Assembly (NCBI GenBank): GCA_963818925.1 | Contig: CAWFTN010000001.1 | Location: forward strand, 2,232,001 to 2,296,000 | DNA length: 64,000 nt | Reading direction: 5' to 3' | From: JAMXLG01 sp963818925 | GTDB lineage: Bacteria > Vulcanimicrobiota > Vulcanimicrobiia > Vulcanimicrobiales > Vulcanimicrobiaceae | In this document: positions 18,626 through 26,087 of the stretch, piece after piece | How positions within the stretch are numbered: position 1 is the stretch's first letter | How the letters are laid out: every line of letters starts with the position of its first letter | Translations under genes and position numbers: made by a program | Notes under the pieces: model-generated | Databases searched by the model: none | The model's input: only the letters and a program-made list of their open reading frames with translations | Told to the model about the DNA's origin: nothing

Positions 18626-19990
18626 ATGCGGATCTTCAAGTTCGTCGTTCTGTGTGCGCTTGTAACTTGCGCAGGAACGGGTGCGCAAGACCTGCCGCCG
18701 TTTGACGTCCAGATGCAATTGGATCCCGGGTCAATTCTGGTGGGCCAACCAATCTGGGTAAATGTGCTGATCACGAATCGCTCTGACGAAGCGCTTGCAC
18801 TCGATACCGGCAACTCGTGCTTCGGTGCGAAAGAGATTCTCATCAGCGTACCGGAGGCCGAACAGACGAAAGACGCCCACCCCTTCTGTGGCGTCCCAGG
18901 CGGCAGCTGTTGGGTAGCTTCCCCTTCGAACGTCTCCCCAGGCGAAACGGTCCGCCGGCGTTACGTGGTTGTTGGCAATTTTCGAATCACGCACGCGGGG
19001 CAGTACACGGTGTATCTCCAGCAAATATATCGCTACGGTCCTGCGGTAGTTACTCAGCCCGGTCAACCGCAACCATTTTCCGAGCTCGGTTCGAGACAGA
19101 GAATACACGCGCAATTGAGCCTAGACGTCTCGCCCGCTGACCCGCAGAAGCTCTTACAAATCGAGGACAGCCTTGCAGAGAACGCGGCTATGATTCCACC
19201 GCGGTCGACGCCACCCGCTGGTGCCGATATAGACGAGCTACGTCGCTGGGACGAGCAGCGACGACAAATCGAAGACGATGACATGTTTCATCGAGCCTCC
19301 ATCGCCGACGGAATCATCACGTATCCCGCGGCGGGGATGGAGCCGATCTTCCGTACGTGGTTGGAAGAAAACAACACGACCCCGGCCGACTGGGCAATGA
19401 GGGCGCTTGCAAACCTGAATACGCCGGAATCGCGAGCGATATTAGAACAACAAGCCGCGTCGCACGATAAGCCGAACGATTTGAGCTACCAAATTCATCG
19501 CTGGGTAGCGATTGACGACCTGATCGACATGAATGACACGCACTTTCTACCGGTCTTAGAAACGCTCGTGTACGACCCCTATCACGATGTTCAACGCACC
19601 GCGGTACGCGCATTGGGCATTCTAGGGAGAGAGCACGAACTTCCGCTGCTAAATAAACTCGCACACGAACGACGCGCAGAAGGCGATCGGGCGGATGCGA
19701 TTCAAGCCATTGGGAATTCCGGGACGTTGAAAGCGGTTCCGTTGCTGATAGCTCTTTACACGTCGCCCAACGCCAATGAACCGGGTTTGCCGGACTACGC
19801 ACTCCTAACGCTGACACACCACGACCTTCCGGCGATCGGGCGGCCACGAACACCAGCGGAAGCTCGGGCTGCGTGGTCGGAATGGTGGCTACAAAATAAA
19901 ACGACAGCCCACGCCTACAGCCTGTACGACTGCATTGTGCCGCCGCCGCCGGCAACCCTCAGCAATGATCCCACGCCGCCGACTTATTAA
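18626..19990 (+). CDS. Secreted protein with Ig-like N-terminal domain and HEAT-repeat C-terminus
   Basis: A 454-aa exported protein (signal peptide about residues 1-20, cleaved near GTGAQ). Residues 25-165 form a beta-rich domain with VGQPIWVNVLITNRSDEAL and paired cysteines (CFGAKE, CGVPGGSCW), as in Ig-like accessory domains. Residues 220-430 are helical with HEAT-type repeats (YDPYHDVQRTAVRALGILGRE, GDRADAIQAIGNSGTLKAVPLLI, shown by key parts). Such proteins usually bind other proteins at the cell surface. No specific function can be named. Codon use looks less GC-rich than its neighbours outside the island. Confidence 0.72.
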   Translation: MRIFKFVVLCALVTCAGTGAQDLPPFDVQMQLDPGSILVGQPIWVNVLITNRSDEALALDTGNSCFGAKEILISVPEAEQTKDAHPFCGVPGGSCWVASPSNVSPGETVRRRYVVVGNFRITHAGQYTVYLQQIYRYGPAVVTQPGQPQPFSELGSRQRIHAQLSLDVSPADPQKLLQIEDSLAENAAMIPPRSTPPAGADIDELRRWDEQRRQIEDDDMFHRASIADGIITYPAAGMEPIFRTWLEENNTTPADWAMRALANLNTPESRAILEQQAASHDKPNDLSYQIHRWVAIDDLIDMNDTHFLPVLETLVYDPYHDVQRTAVRALGILGREHELPLLNKLAHERRAEGDRADAIQAIGNSGTLKAVPLLIALYTSPNANEPGLPDYALLTLTHHDLPAIGRPRTPAEARAAWSEWWLQNKTTAHAYSLYDCIVPPPPATLSNDPTPPTY

Positions 19991-19997
19991 GAGCCGC

Positions 19998-20260
19998 TCA
20001 GCGTACTGGGTTCATGAATCGCGAGCAGATCAACGCGTACGCGAGATCAGCAAAGGCGAGGTAATTCTCGGCGCGATGCTCGTAACGAATGCTAATCGTC
20101 GAAAGCCATTAAGCAAGACTAACGTGCGCTCTGCCACCCAACGATAACGACCCAATCGTTCAGACAACTCGATGCCCGACGAGGATGCAAGCGATGATGT
20201 GTCTCTGACGTAAGGCGCTGCGACAGCGTCTGTAATTGTACCCCTGTCACTATGCAGCTT
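19998..20260 (-). pseudogene. IS5-family transposase C-terminal remnant
   Basis: One minus-strand frame gives GIELSERLGRYRWVAERTL followed by LNGFRRL, the conserved C-terminal Y-x2-R-x3-E-x6-K/R-like region of IS5-type DDE transposases. A second frame continues with ISIRYEHRAENYLAF, ADLAYALICSRF and a stop at 19998-20000. The N-terminal catalytic parts are missing and the frames need an indel near 20100, so this is a dead fragment. It lies beside the tRNA end of the candidate island. Confidence 0.7.
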
Positions 20261-20501
20261 CGCGGGACGCCGAGGCGACGTGTTCCCGGTCAAGGACACC
20301 GAGCGTAGGGTTTATCGCAGATACTGCTTCGTCAAAGGTCCGAAAAAGTGGGCCGGAGTCCGGGTTCCAGTGTTCCATTCGTTCGCGAAGCGATTCATTT
20401 GCAAACAACGCTTCGAGCATCGTAAAATGATCCGATGGTTTGATCGGTCGATACCGATTGTTTATGCTTACGCAACGGTGCCTAGAATATGCCGTCGACA
20501 A
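20250..20501 (-). CDS. Possible small hypothetical protein
   Basis: A frame of 83 codons with a TTG start; an internal ATG lies near 20420. The product reads fairly naturally (DHFTMLEALFANESLRERMEHW, FRTFDEAVSAINPTLG, given in part), but no domain, signal peptide or clear ribosome binding site is seen. It lies between the IS5 remnant and the tRNA-Thr gene and may be a further remnant. Confidence 0.25.
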   Translation of the reverse strand: MSTAYSRHRCVSINNRYRPIKPSDHFTMLEALFANESLRERMEHWNPDSGPLFRTFDEAVSAINPTLGVLDREHVASASREAA

Positions 20502-20545
20502 GTTCTGCAGTTCGTGTGCACTGGCCGCGCATCGCGATCCTTACT

Positions 20546-20575
20546 AAAACAAAAACGCCTCGATTTCACGAGGCG
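20546..20575 (-). terminator. Rho-independent terminator of tRNA-Thr
   Basis: On the minus strand, a stem CGCCTCG/CGAGGCG with a six-base loop is followed by TTTTTGTTTT. It lies four bases after the CCA end of the tRNA-Thr gene. Its stem differs from that of the terminator beyond the tRNA fragment at 13839-13860, as expected if an element brought its own downstream sequence. Confidence 0.85.
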
Positions 20576-20576
20576 A

Positions 20577-20629
20577 TTCTGGAGCCGACGGCCGGACTCG
20601 AACCGGCGACCTGCTGATTACGAATCAGC
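20577..20629 (-). repeat. 53-bp direct repeat within tRNA-Thr (partner of 13865-13917)
   Basis: Identical to 13865-13917 in the same orientation; it spans three bases downstream of the tRNA plus the 3' half up to the 5' edge of the anticodon stem. Together the two copies bracket 6.7 kb with the architecture of an element integrated into a tRNA gene. Confidence 0.8.
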
Positions 20630-20655
20630 TGCTCTACCAACTGAGCTACGTCGGC
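20580..20655 (-). tRNA. tRNA-Thr (anticodon CGT)
   Basis: A complete cloverleaf is visible: acceptor GCCGACG/CGTCGGC, D-stem GCTC/GAGC, anticodon stem GCTGA/TCAGC with loop TTCGTAA, T-stem GCCGG/CCGGC with TTCGAGT loop, discriminator T and an encoded CCA (20580-20582). The anticodon CGT reads ACG codons. A terminator follows directly, and its 3' half is duplicated 6.7 kb away. Confidence 0.97.
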
Positions 20656-20666
20656 GCAACCCGCGC

Positions 20667-20695
20667 ATCTTATCGCATTTCAACGCGTCATGCAA
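20667..20695 (-). promoter_or_regulatory. Candidate sigma-70 promoter of tRNA-Thr
   Basis: On the minus strand TTGCAT (20695-20690) and TAAGAT (20672-20667) are separated by 17 bases. The -10 box ends 11 bases before the mature tRNA 5' end, leaving room for a short leader. The -35 match is weak. Confidence 0.4.
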
Positions 20696-20795
20696 TCGGG
20701 CCGGGGAGCCTGGTTCTGCGAGGTCTCGAACGCCCCTCTTCGCCTTACGGATTCTGGAGACTCATCTGGCTCTAATCTTTCTCTTAAAAAAATAG

Positions 20796-20824
20796 TTGAC
20801 ATCCTCTTGAGACGGGAGTAGGGT
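20796..20824 (+). promoter_or_regulatory. Sigma-70-type promoter for the small secreted peptide
   Basis: A perfect TTGACA (20796-20801) and TAGGGT (20819-20824) with a 17-base spacer lie 42 bases before the ATG at 20867. The -10 is weak, but the -35 and spacing are ideal, and an AT-rich stretch precedes it. Confidence 0.5.
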
Positions 20825-20866
20825 GAAGACAGTCCTCAACTAATTGATTAAGAGAAAGGTTTTCAG

Positions 20867-21064
20867 ATGATCCGCTTCGCCTCGAGTCTAGTCGCTTCGG
20901 CGGTGATCGTGTTCATGGGAACCAGCGCCTTGGCAGCTATCAACGACCCGCACATCCTGCCCCCGCCTCGGCCGATTCACCGCGCTCTTGTCCAGCCGAA
21001 GGTTATCGCTACCGTCGTCGCCCACGCCCATCGGTCAGCGACGTTCGCCGTTCACGGCTTATAA
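20867..21064 (+). CDS. Small secreted peptide, function unknown
   Basis: A 65-aa product with a clear signal peptide (MIRFASSLVASAVIVFMGTSALA) and a short mature part rich in proline and histidine (ILPPPRPIHRALVQPK, VAHAHRS). A good ribosome binding site (agaaagg) and an upstream promoter support it. It converges on the YVTN propeller gene and overlaps its end by 13 bases. No family recognised. Confidence 0.6.
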   Translation: MIRFASSLVASAVIVFMGTSALAAINDPHILPPPRPIHRALVQPKVIATVVAHAHRSATFAVHGL

Positions 21065-21963
21065 GTAAAGCCCTGGATGTACGCTTCGTTCGATGTCCGG
21101 CTACCCCACACGACCCAGATCGTGCCCGTCTTCGGATCGATCGCGGTCGTGTGGGCGCCCGGATCGATGTCATGACTGTCGAGCAGCTTCGGCGCTGACT
21201 TTCCATCGAATGAGAAGAGCTTGATGCCGCCGCCGGCGCACGCAAGCCACCCGCGTGACTGATCCCAATTACATTGGTCGACGCGCCCCGGCAAAGTCGC
21301 CTTATACAGCAGCTTGCCCGCCGTCGAATACACCGCTAACGTATTGTTCTCGCCCCCTGCGAGAAGCGCGTGATCTCCCGCGTCGTACTGCAGCGGATGG
21401 TTGTTCTGCAACTCCGGCGTCTTGAAAACTTTCGACACTTTCAGCGTCTTCGAATCGACGATTGCGATTTCGTTGTCGCTCGCAATGTTCTGATACACAT
21501 TGTGCGTTAACGGATCGACCTGCAGATACTCGGGTTTGTGTCCCGGCAGCTCGACGGTCGCGAGCACCTTGAACGTTTTTACGTCGATCACCCACATTTT
21601 CGTGCCGTCGTCTTCGTCCGCATAGATGCGGTCGAGCATCGGATCGTACTGAATCGCATCAACCGATCCGGTTACGACGACGGTCCGCAGAATTTGCTTC
21701 GTTTCCGGGTCGACTTCACTGACGCTTCTTCCGTCGCCGTTTCCCGTGTAAACGTGGCCCGTCGCTTCATTGACCGCAACGCCCGCCATATCGCCCACCG
21801 GCACAATGCCGAGCACGTTTCCGGTATCGGCGTCGGCGATCAGTAACCCGCCACCTCCGCCGTGCGCCGCATATACGCGACCCCGCTGGCTGTCGACGGC
21901 GACGTAGTCGAAACCGCCGCCGGGATTTACCGGCTGCGCAATGGTTGCGGGAACAATCGGCAT
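21052..21963 (-). CDS. YVTN-family beta-propeller protein (YncE-like)
   Basis: A 303-aa protein built of repeats such as VNEATGHVYTGNGDG, YDPMLDRIYADEDDG and VDPLTHNVYQNIASDN, the pattern of YVTN/YncE seven-bladed propellers. No clear signal peptide is present at the chosen ATG (MPIVPATIAQPVNPGG), so either it is cytoplasmic or the true start lies upstream. Related proteins bind DNA, metals or nitrite-reductase-type cofactors; nothing here decides which. Confidence 0.8.
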   Translation of the reverse strand: MPIVPATIAQPVNPGGGFDYVAVDSQRGRVYAAHGGGGGLLIADADTGNVLGIVPVGDMAGVAVNEATGHVYTGNGDGRSVSEVDPETKQILRTVVVTGSVDAIQYDPMLDRIYADEDDGTKMWVIDVKTFKVLATVELPGHKPEYLQVDPLTHNVYQNIASDNEIAIVDSKTLKVSKVFKTPELQNNHPLQYDAGDHALLAGGENNTLAVYSTAGKLLYKATLPGRVDQCNWDQSRGWLACAGGGIKLFSFDGKSAPKLLDSHDIDPGAHTTAIDPKTGTIWVVWGSRTSNEAYIQGFTYKP

Positions 21964-22032
21964 TCGTACCTCAAGAAAGACAAGGCGCTATTGACCGCAG
22001 CGTAGCATCGCGGAATGACGCGTAGATGAACG

Positions 22033-22281
22033 CTACTCGGCGTCGTGAAACGTTCCGCGCTTCGCGCTCTTATCCAGCTCCAAATCGTCTAAGAAGTAGT
22101 AGACGATTTTCTTGTCCTTGAAGCCGACTTTCGCGAGTTGGCGGCCGTCGATCTCCATGACCTCGTGGATGTTTCCCTCGACGCCCGCATAGCGGTAATT
22201 GACTTCGGAATAGTTAGGGTTGCCGGGCGCCGGCTTAGGGGTCGCCTTGACGCCTCGTAGCGGGGTGTTGTGCCGATGCAT
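22033..22281 (-). CDS. Small hypothetical protein
   Basis: An 82-aa protein from the ATG at 22279-22281 (MHRHNTPLRGVKATPK). A longer frame extends upstream to 22839 but that part is the antisense of the carbonic-anhydrase-like gene, so the short form is chosen. The body (YSEVNYRYAGVEGNIHEVME, KVGFKDKKIVYYFLDDLELD, in part) is a compact alpha/beta protein of unknown family. It is divergent from the gamma-carbonic-anhydrase-like gene with only 18 bases between start codons. Confidence 0.6.
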   Translation of the reverse strand: MHRHNTPLRGVKATPKPAPGNPNYSEVNYRYAGVEGNIHEVMEIDGRQLAKVGFKDKKIVYYFLDDLELDKSAKRGTFHDAE

Positions 22282-22299
22282 GGCGTAAGGTTTCCACAC

Positions 22300-22821
22300 A
22301 TGATCATCAGTTACCGCGGCAAAACTCCCAAAGTCCACCCCACCGCGTTCATTGCGCCGACCGCCGTCCTCATCGGCGATGTCGAGATCGGGGAGGAATC
22401 CAGTATCTGGTTCGGAGCCGTGCTGCGCGGCGACAATGGCCCGATCCGCGTCGGTGCGCGAACGTCGATTCAAGACAACGCGGTCCTGCACGTGACGCAC
22501 TTGACGCAGATCGACGATGATGTCACGGTCGGCCACGCCGCCGTGATGGAAGATTGCCACGTGAAGCAGCATGCCCTGATTGGCAGCAATGCCGTGTTGC
22601 TCAACGGGAGCGTAATCGGCGAGGGGTCGCTCGTTGCGGCAGGCAGCGTCGTTGGGGAAAACGTCGAGATTCCGGATCACGTGTTGGCTGCCGGTGCACC
22701 GGCGAACGTGAAGAAGCCGATCGAAGGACCGGCGAAAACGTGGATCGAGATCGCGGCCGAGGAGTACGTGCATCTCTCGCGCAGCTACATGGAAGAGGGA
22801 ATTGATGCCGCTCGTACGTGA
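22300..22821 (+). CDS. Gamma-carbonic-anhydrase-like left-handed beta-helix protein lacking one His ligand
   Basis: A 173-aa hexapeptide-repeat protein related to YrdA/PaaY-type gamma-carbonic anhydrases. The start at 22300 is preferred over 22270 because the family begins MI..YRGK.P. The Arg/Asp/Gln core (RGDNGPIRVG, QDNAVLH) and two zinc His (in AVLHVTH and VGHAAV) are present. The third ligand, normally the His of GHxxxLHG, is replaced: here the sequence is GHAAVMEDC, with Glu at that place. Zinc binding and CO2 hydration are therefore doubtful. The next gene overlaps by 17 bases. Confidence 0.88.
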   Translation: MIISYRGKTPKVHPTAFIAPTAVLIGDVEIGEESSIWFGAVLRGDNGPIRVGARTSIQDNAVLHVTHLTQIDDDVTVGHAAVMEDCHVKQHALIGSNAVLLNGSVIGEGSLVAAGSVVGENVEIPDHVLAAGAPANVKKPIEGPAKTWIEIAAEEYVHLSRSYMEEGIDAART

Positions 22822-23272
22822 CGTCGTCGCGCAATTCATTCAGAGCGAGGGACACAAAGTCGACGTCTCTCCGGTCGACTCGGACGCGGGCATCACGGAA
22901 ATTCTGTTTCGCACGCGCGGCCAAGTATTTTCCGTGACGACGTACGAGAACGATCCCGGCTCGTACATGATTTCGACGGCATACGAAGTGCCGGATTGGG
23001 CGCGCGAACGCACGCAGAATGCCGAAACCCTCGAACGCGTCAATGAGGACTATCCTGACATTACGTTCATTATGGCGCACGACGGCGGACTGTTCGTCGC
23101 GACGGCGCAAGAAGAGCCGGGGTCACCCGAGGCGTTCACGCATTCATTTTGGGAGACCGTCACGCGCGTGCGTGAAGCGGGAGCGAGCGCGATCGAACGG
23201 ATCCTCGACCGCACCGAAAGCAAGGCCGCTGCCGACAAATTCATCAACTCACTCATGCTCGGTGACCGTTGA
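22805..23272 (+). CDS. YbjN-like (T3SS-chaperone-fold) protein 1
   Basis: A 155-aa acidic protein starting MPLVRDVVAQFIQSEGHKVD. The order helix, strands with FRTRGQVFSVTTYENDPGSYMI, then a helix and a second sheet (ITFIMAHDGGLFVATAQE) matches the YbjN / type-III chaperone-like fold. It overlaps the carbonic-anhydrase-like gene and is followed by a second protein of the same plan, so the two probably arose by duplication and may pair. The biochemical role of the family is not settled. Confidence 0.65.
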   Translation: MPLVRDVVAQFIQSEGHKVDVSPVDSDAGITEILFRTRGQVFSVTTYENDPGSYMISTAYEVPDWARERTQNAETLERVNEDYPDITFIMAHDGGLFVATAQEEPGSPEAFTHSFWETVTRVREAGASAIERILDRTESKAAADKFINSLMLGDR

Positions 23273-23673
23273 GCGATCCGTTGACTTCTATCGAGACCGC
23301 GCTTGACGACGAGGGCCTCTTCTTCACGCGAGACGACGATGACGACGCGTATCGCGTTGCGTTCAAAAGCGAAGGCGACCGTTATTTCGTCGTCTCATAT
23401 CGTGACGATCCGAACTTTCTCATGATCGGCTCCGGATGGGCGCTGCCCTCCGAGATCGAGATCCTCGACGCCCTCGACGTCGCCAACGTGCTGAACGTGC
23501 GCAAGAAGTTCGTGAAAACGGCCCTATGGGAAGAGGAGCGTGATGTGCTCTTCACCGTCGAACTGTGCGTTAACGATCCCGATGAAATCCGGGCGCACTT
23601 TGGGCGCCTGCTCGACGTATTGCGCGACACGGCTGCAGAGTTCTTCGAAGAGCTGCGCGACGAGGAAGAATGA
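23269..23673 (+). CDS. YbjN-like protein 2
   Basis: A 134-aa protein with the same layout as its upstream neighbour: GLFFTRDDDDDAYRVAFKSEGD, RYFVVSYRDDPNFLMIGSGW (in part), then VLFTVELCVNDPDEIRAHF. The start is a TTG overlapping the preceding stop (TTGA), an arrangement favouring translational coupling. No motif suggests catalysis. Confidence 0.65.
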   Translation: MSDPLTSIETALDDEGLFFTRDDDDDAYRVAFKSEGDRYFVVSYRDDPNFLMIGSGWALPSEIEILDALDVANVLNVRKKFVKTALWEEERDVLFTVELCVNDPDEIRAHFGRLLDVLRDTAAEFFEELRDEEE

Positions 23674-23810
23674 CGGTCGAACGAGTTGACCCATCGTCGC
23701 TGCAAGCGTGGCATGGAATGCGTTCACTCCTCTGGCCGGACGAACCGCTCGAAGGCGCGTCGTGTACTTTCGAAAGCTTCTCTAGACCTACGCCGGCGAT
23801 AGACGATTAA
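23670..23810 (+). CDS. Short GNAT-like N-terminal fragment
   Basis: A 46-residue product starting at an ATGA overlap with the preceding gene. LQAWHGMRSLLWPDEPLE resembles the first helix of aminoglycoside 6'-N-acetyltransferase-type GNAT enzymes, but the frame stops long before the acetyl-CoA site. It is either a truncated gene or an unrelated small protein. Its end overlaps the convergent membrane-GAF gene by 23 bases. Confidence 0.4.
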   Translation: MTVERVDPSSLQAWHGMRSLLWPDEPLEGASCTFESFSRPTPAIDD

Positions 23811-25506
23811 CGCTCGAGGGATCGGCCTCTGCGTAGTGCGATCGTTTGAACGCCAGAATGTTGCCCAGCTCGCGCGCGAACGCGCAAACGTCTTTCCGCA
23901 TGTCCGGGTCACGGAGTTGTTGCTCCGCTGCGGGATCGAGTACGATCGCGCCGATGAGTTCATCACTTACCATCATCGGAAACGATGTGCTGGACGGCGG
24001 CAGCGCCGTGACGTAGGCCGTTACCGCTGAGACGGCGTCGCATGCGCGACCCGTTTCTGCTATTCGCAGCACGACTTGATCGTCGTCCGAGAGCAAACTC
24101 GGAAATGCTGCCGGCGCCGGCGCGGCTTCTTCGAGAGCAACGCGGACAAACTGTCCCTTCTGCCGATCGTACAAGGCGCAGGCGCGCACGTTCGCGAGAT
24201 GGCACAGTTGATTCACGGACACGGTCATGATGTCGTCGACGCTCTTCATTCGACGGCAGTCGCGAAGTAATCCCGACAAGCCTTGCTCGAAGTTGATGCG
24301 ATGCGCGGAACCGAGGTGACGGAACAGTGACTCGAGTTTCGGGCGAAGATAATTGAGAGAAATACCGATGATCAGCACGAGAACGTACGCGACCGCACTC
24401 GCATGTTCGTATTTCGCTTCGAGCAAGGAGTTGCCGAGCTGAAACCCGATCGCGATGATGCCGGCTAAGACCGCTAGCACGGCAGCGCGGTTCAAGACGA
24501 AATTAATGTCTACGAGACGGCTTCTGATCAGCGCGTATCCGTACCCGAACGCCATCACGCTCTCGGTCAAAACGAGCGCGCCGAAACGCGGGTCTCCAGC
24601 CCGAAGTGCGCTCGACGTCTCCTTGACGAGCGGGCCGGAAAACCCCATCAGCGTCGAAGCGAATATCCATCGCAAAAGGACGACATCATCAGCGTTCTCT
24701 CGCGCGATTCCGTATGCCATAATGAGCAGCGGGATGATCTTCGCGATAACCGGCAGTCCGTAGAAGAATCGCAGGAACGTATCCATCGGCGCATAGACTT
24801 GAAGCGGGTATGCAATTGCGCCGACGATGAGCAGCGGCAAAATAATGGCAAAGACGAAGAACGCGCCCGCCACGTTGAGGCCTCTTCTGACCGCTTCGCT
24901 GTATGCGTGTTTTGCAAGTTCGGCCGACAGAAAGAGCAACGCGTAGAGCGAAACCGCCAGCAACACCTGACGCAGCGTCTGCACCAGCACGATCATCCAC
25001 CAGGGCAGACCAACGAGCGTCGAAATGATGCCCGACCCTGCCGCCATACCATAGAGGAAGAGGCCGGCGGGATATGCGAGACGCGGGTTGCGGCCTTTCG
25101 CGATAATGACAATCGCAAGCGAAAACAGCAAGATCTTGTTTAGCACGTCGGCCGCATCGAGCATCTTGTAGCCCATTTGTTCCGGCGATGCCGGAAGCGC
25201 TGCCACCGCGAGCGCGGCGTTGCGATGGTAGTACGCATAGTGGATGTTGCCGTTGGCCGCCGGAGATTGCCACCACACGACCAGGTCGCGCATGTCAAGG
25301 CGCCGTTGATCGATGCGATCGTCGCATAGGAACGGACTCGGTAGAGCCGCGTTGCCCCGACAGACGACGTCGCGGACGTGTCGATCGCTGTTATCGATTT
25401 GCACGGGCAACGCGGGTTGGGCCCCGCGAATGCCGATGCTGATGGCAAGCGCGGCAACCAAGAAGACGGCAAAGCCCGTTAGCGTAAACGTGAGCAACCA
25501 GCGCAC
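23788..25506 (-). CDS. Polytopic membrane protein with C-terminal GAF-like domain, no kinase domain
   Basis: A 572-aa protein: an N-terminal membrane anchor, an extracytoplasmic domain with paired cysteines (VVCRGNAALPSPFLCDD), then about eight further membrane helices (residues 115-375) and a cytoplasmic GAF-like domain (about 410-550). This resembles the sensor half of some histidine kinases or cyclases, but no output domain follows. The segment LVDINFVLNRAAVLAVLAG is closely echoed by LDIGFALNRVAIFSG in the protein at 59289-61217, so both belong to one family. It probably senses or relays a signal through a partner. Confidence 0.7.
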   Translation of the reverse strand: MRWLLTFTLTGFAVFLVAALAISIGIRGAQPALPVQIDNSDRHVRDVVCRGNAALPSPFLCDDRIDQRRLDMRDLVVWWQSPAANGNIHYAYYHRNAALAVAALPASPEQMGYKMLDAADVLNKILLFSLAIVIIAKGRNPRLAYPAGLFLYGMAAGSGIISTLVGLPWWMIVLVQTLRQVLLAVSLYALLFLSAELAKHAYSEAVRRGLNVAGAFFVFAIILPLLIVGAIAYPLQVYAPMDTFLRFFYGLPVIAKIIPLLIMAYGIARENADDVVLLRWIFASTLMGFSGPLVKETSSALRAGDPRFGALVLTESVMAFGYGYALIRSRLVDINFVLNRAAVLAVLAGIIAIGFQLGNSLLEAKYEHASAVAYVLVLIIGISLNYLRPKLESLFRHLGSAHRINFEQGLSGLLRDCRRMKSVDDIMTVSVNQLCHLANVRACALYDRQKGQFVRVALEEAAPAPAAFPSLLSDDDQVVLRIAETGRACDAVSAVTAYVTALPPSSTSFPMMVSDELIGAIVLDPAAEQQLRDPDMRKDVCAFARELGNILAFKRSHYAEADPSSVNRLSPA

Positions 25507-25643
25507 ATGTGCGCACCCCGTGTCGTTACGATAGCAGCTTCACGCGAAGAACAAGGGAAAATTTTGAATTCCGCTTTCGTAAGCGGAATGCAGTGCTTGC
25601 GCGCCAGCAGAGAACGATTTATGGTGGAATCGCGAGGTGGCCC

Positions 25644-26087
25644 ATGAATGCTTCTCTCACCGGACATCAGTTGCTCGCAATGACGCAGCAGCAACTCGAT
25701 GACCTCTTTTCCGCCAGTCCGGCCGGGCCTATACCGGACGGCGAAGCGCGCGGCACTGCAATCATCGCTCCCGGAACGCCGTACAGCAGTGACATCGCCG
25801 AACTGGTCAATATTTTCGCGTGGCAAGGCAAGGTATTCGATGCCGCGCGCAACGTCTTGAGAAATCGCATCACGCCGTTCGGCCTCAATGCGATCCTGGC
25901 CGACGTCTATACGGCGCCGAGCTGGTTCGACAACAAGGAATGCATCGTTCTGGACTATTCGAAGACATCGACAATCGCCAAGCACATTCGTGACGAAATT
26001 CGCGAGATTGCGCCGGGCCTGTATTTAGGGATCGTCTTTTGGGACCATACGAGGCTGATTGGGTTCAGTCTCGACTTTAACGCATGA
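25644..26087 (+). CDS. Conserved-looking protein of unknown function, first gene of an oxidative operon
   Basis: A 147-aa soluble protein. The ATG at 25644 is chosen because gaggtgg precedes it; the frame is open further upstream. Notable stretches are LDDLFSASPAGPIPDGEARG, NIFAWQGKVFDAARNVLRNR and ECIVLDYSKTSTIAKHIRDE. No signal peptide, metal motif or catalytic residues can be assigned. It overlaps the next gene by ATGA and heads a run of seven closely packed genes ending at 35829, so it likely takes part in the same oxidative process. The sequence of the middle segment suggests a lipocalin-like or ligand-binding role, but this is a guess. Confidence 0.65.
   Translation: MNASLTGHQLLAMTQQQLDDLFSASPAGPIPDGEARGTAIIAPGTPYSSDIAELVNIFAWQGKVFDAARNVLRNRITPFGLNAILADVYTAPSWFDNKECIVLDYSKTSTIAKHIRDEIREIAPGLYLGIVFWDHTRLIGFSLDFNA

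Noticed and set aside
20280..20795. Plus-strand frame across the tRNA-Thr gene
   Set aside because: It is the antisense reading of tRNA-Thr and its terminator, with no ribosome binding site.
22282..22839. Long upstream extension of the small protein at 22033-22281
   Set aside because: The extension is antisense to the carbonic-anhydrase-like gene and reads unnaturally; the short form with ATG at 22281 is better.
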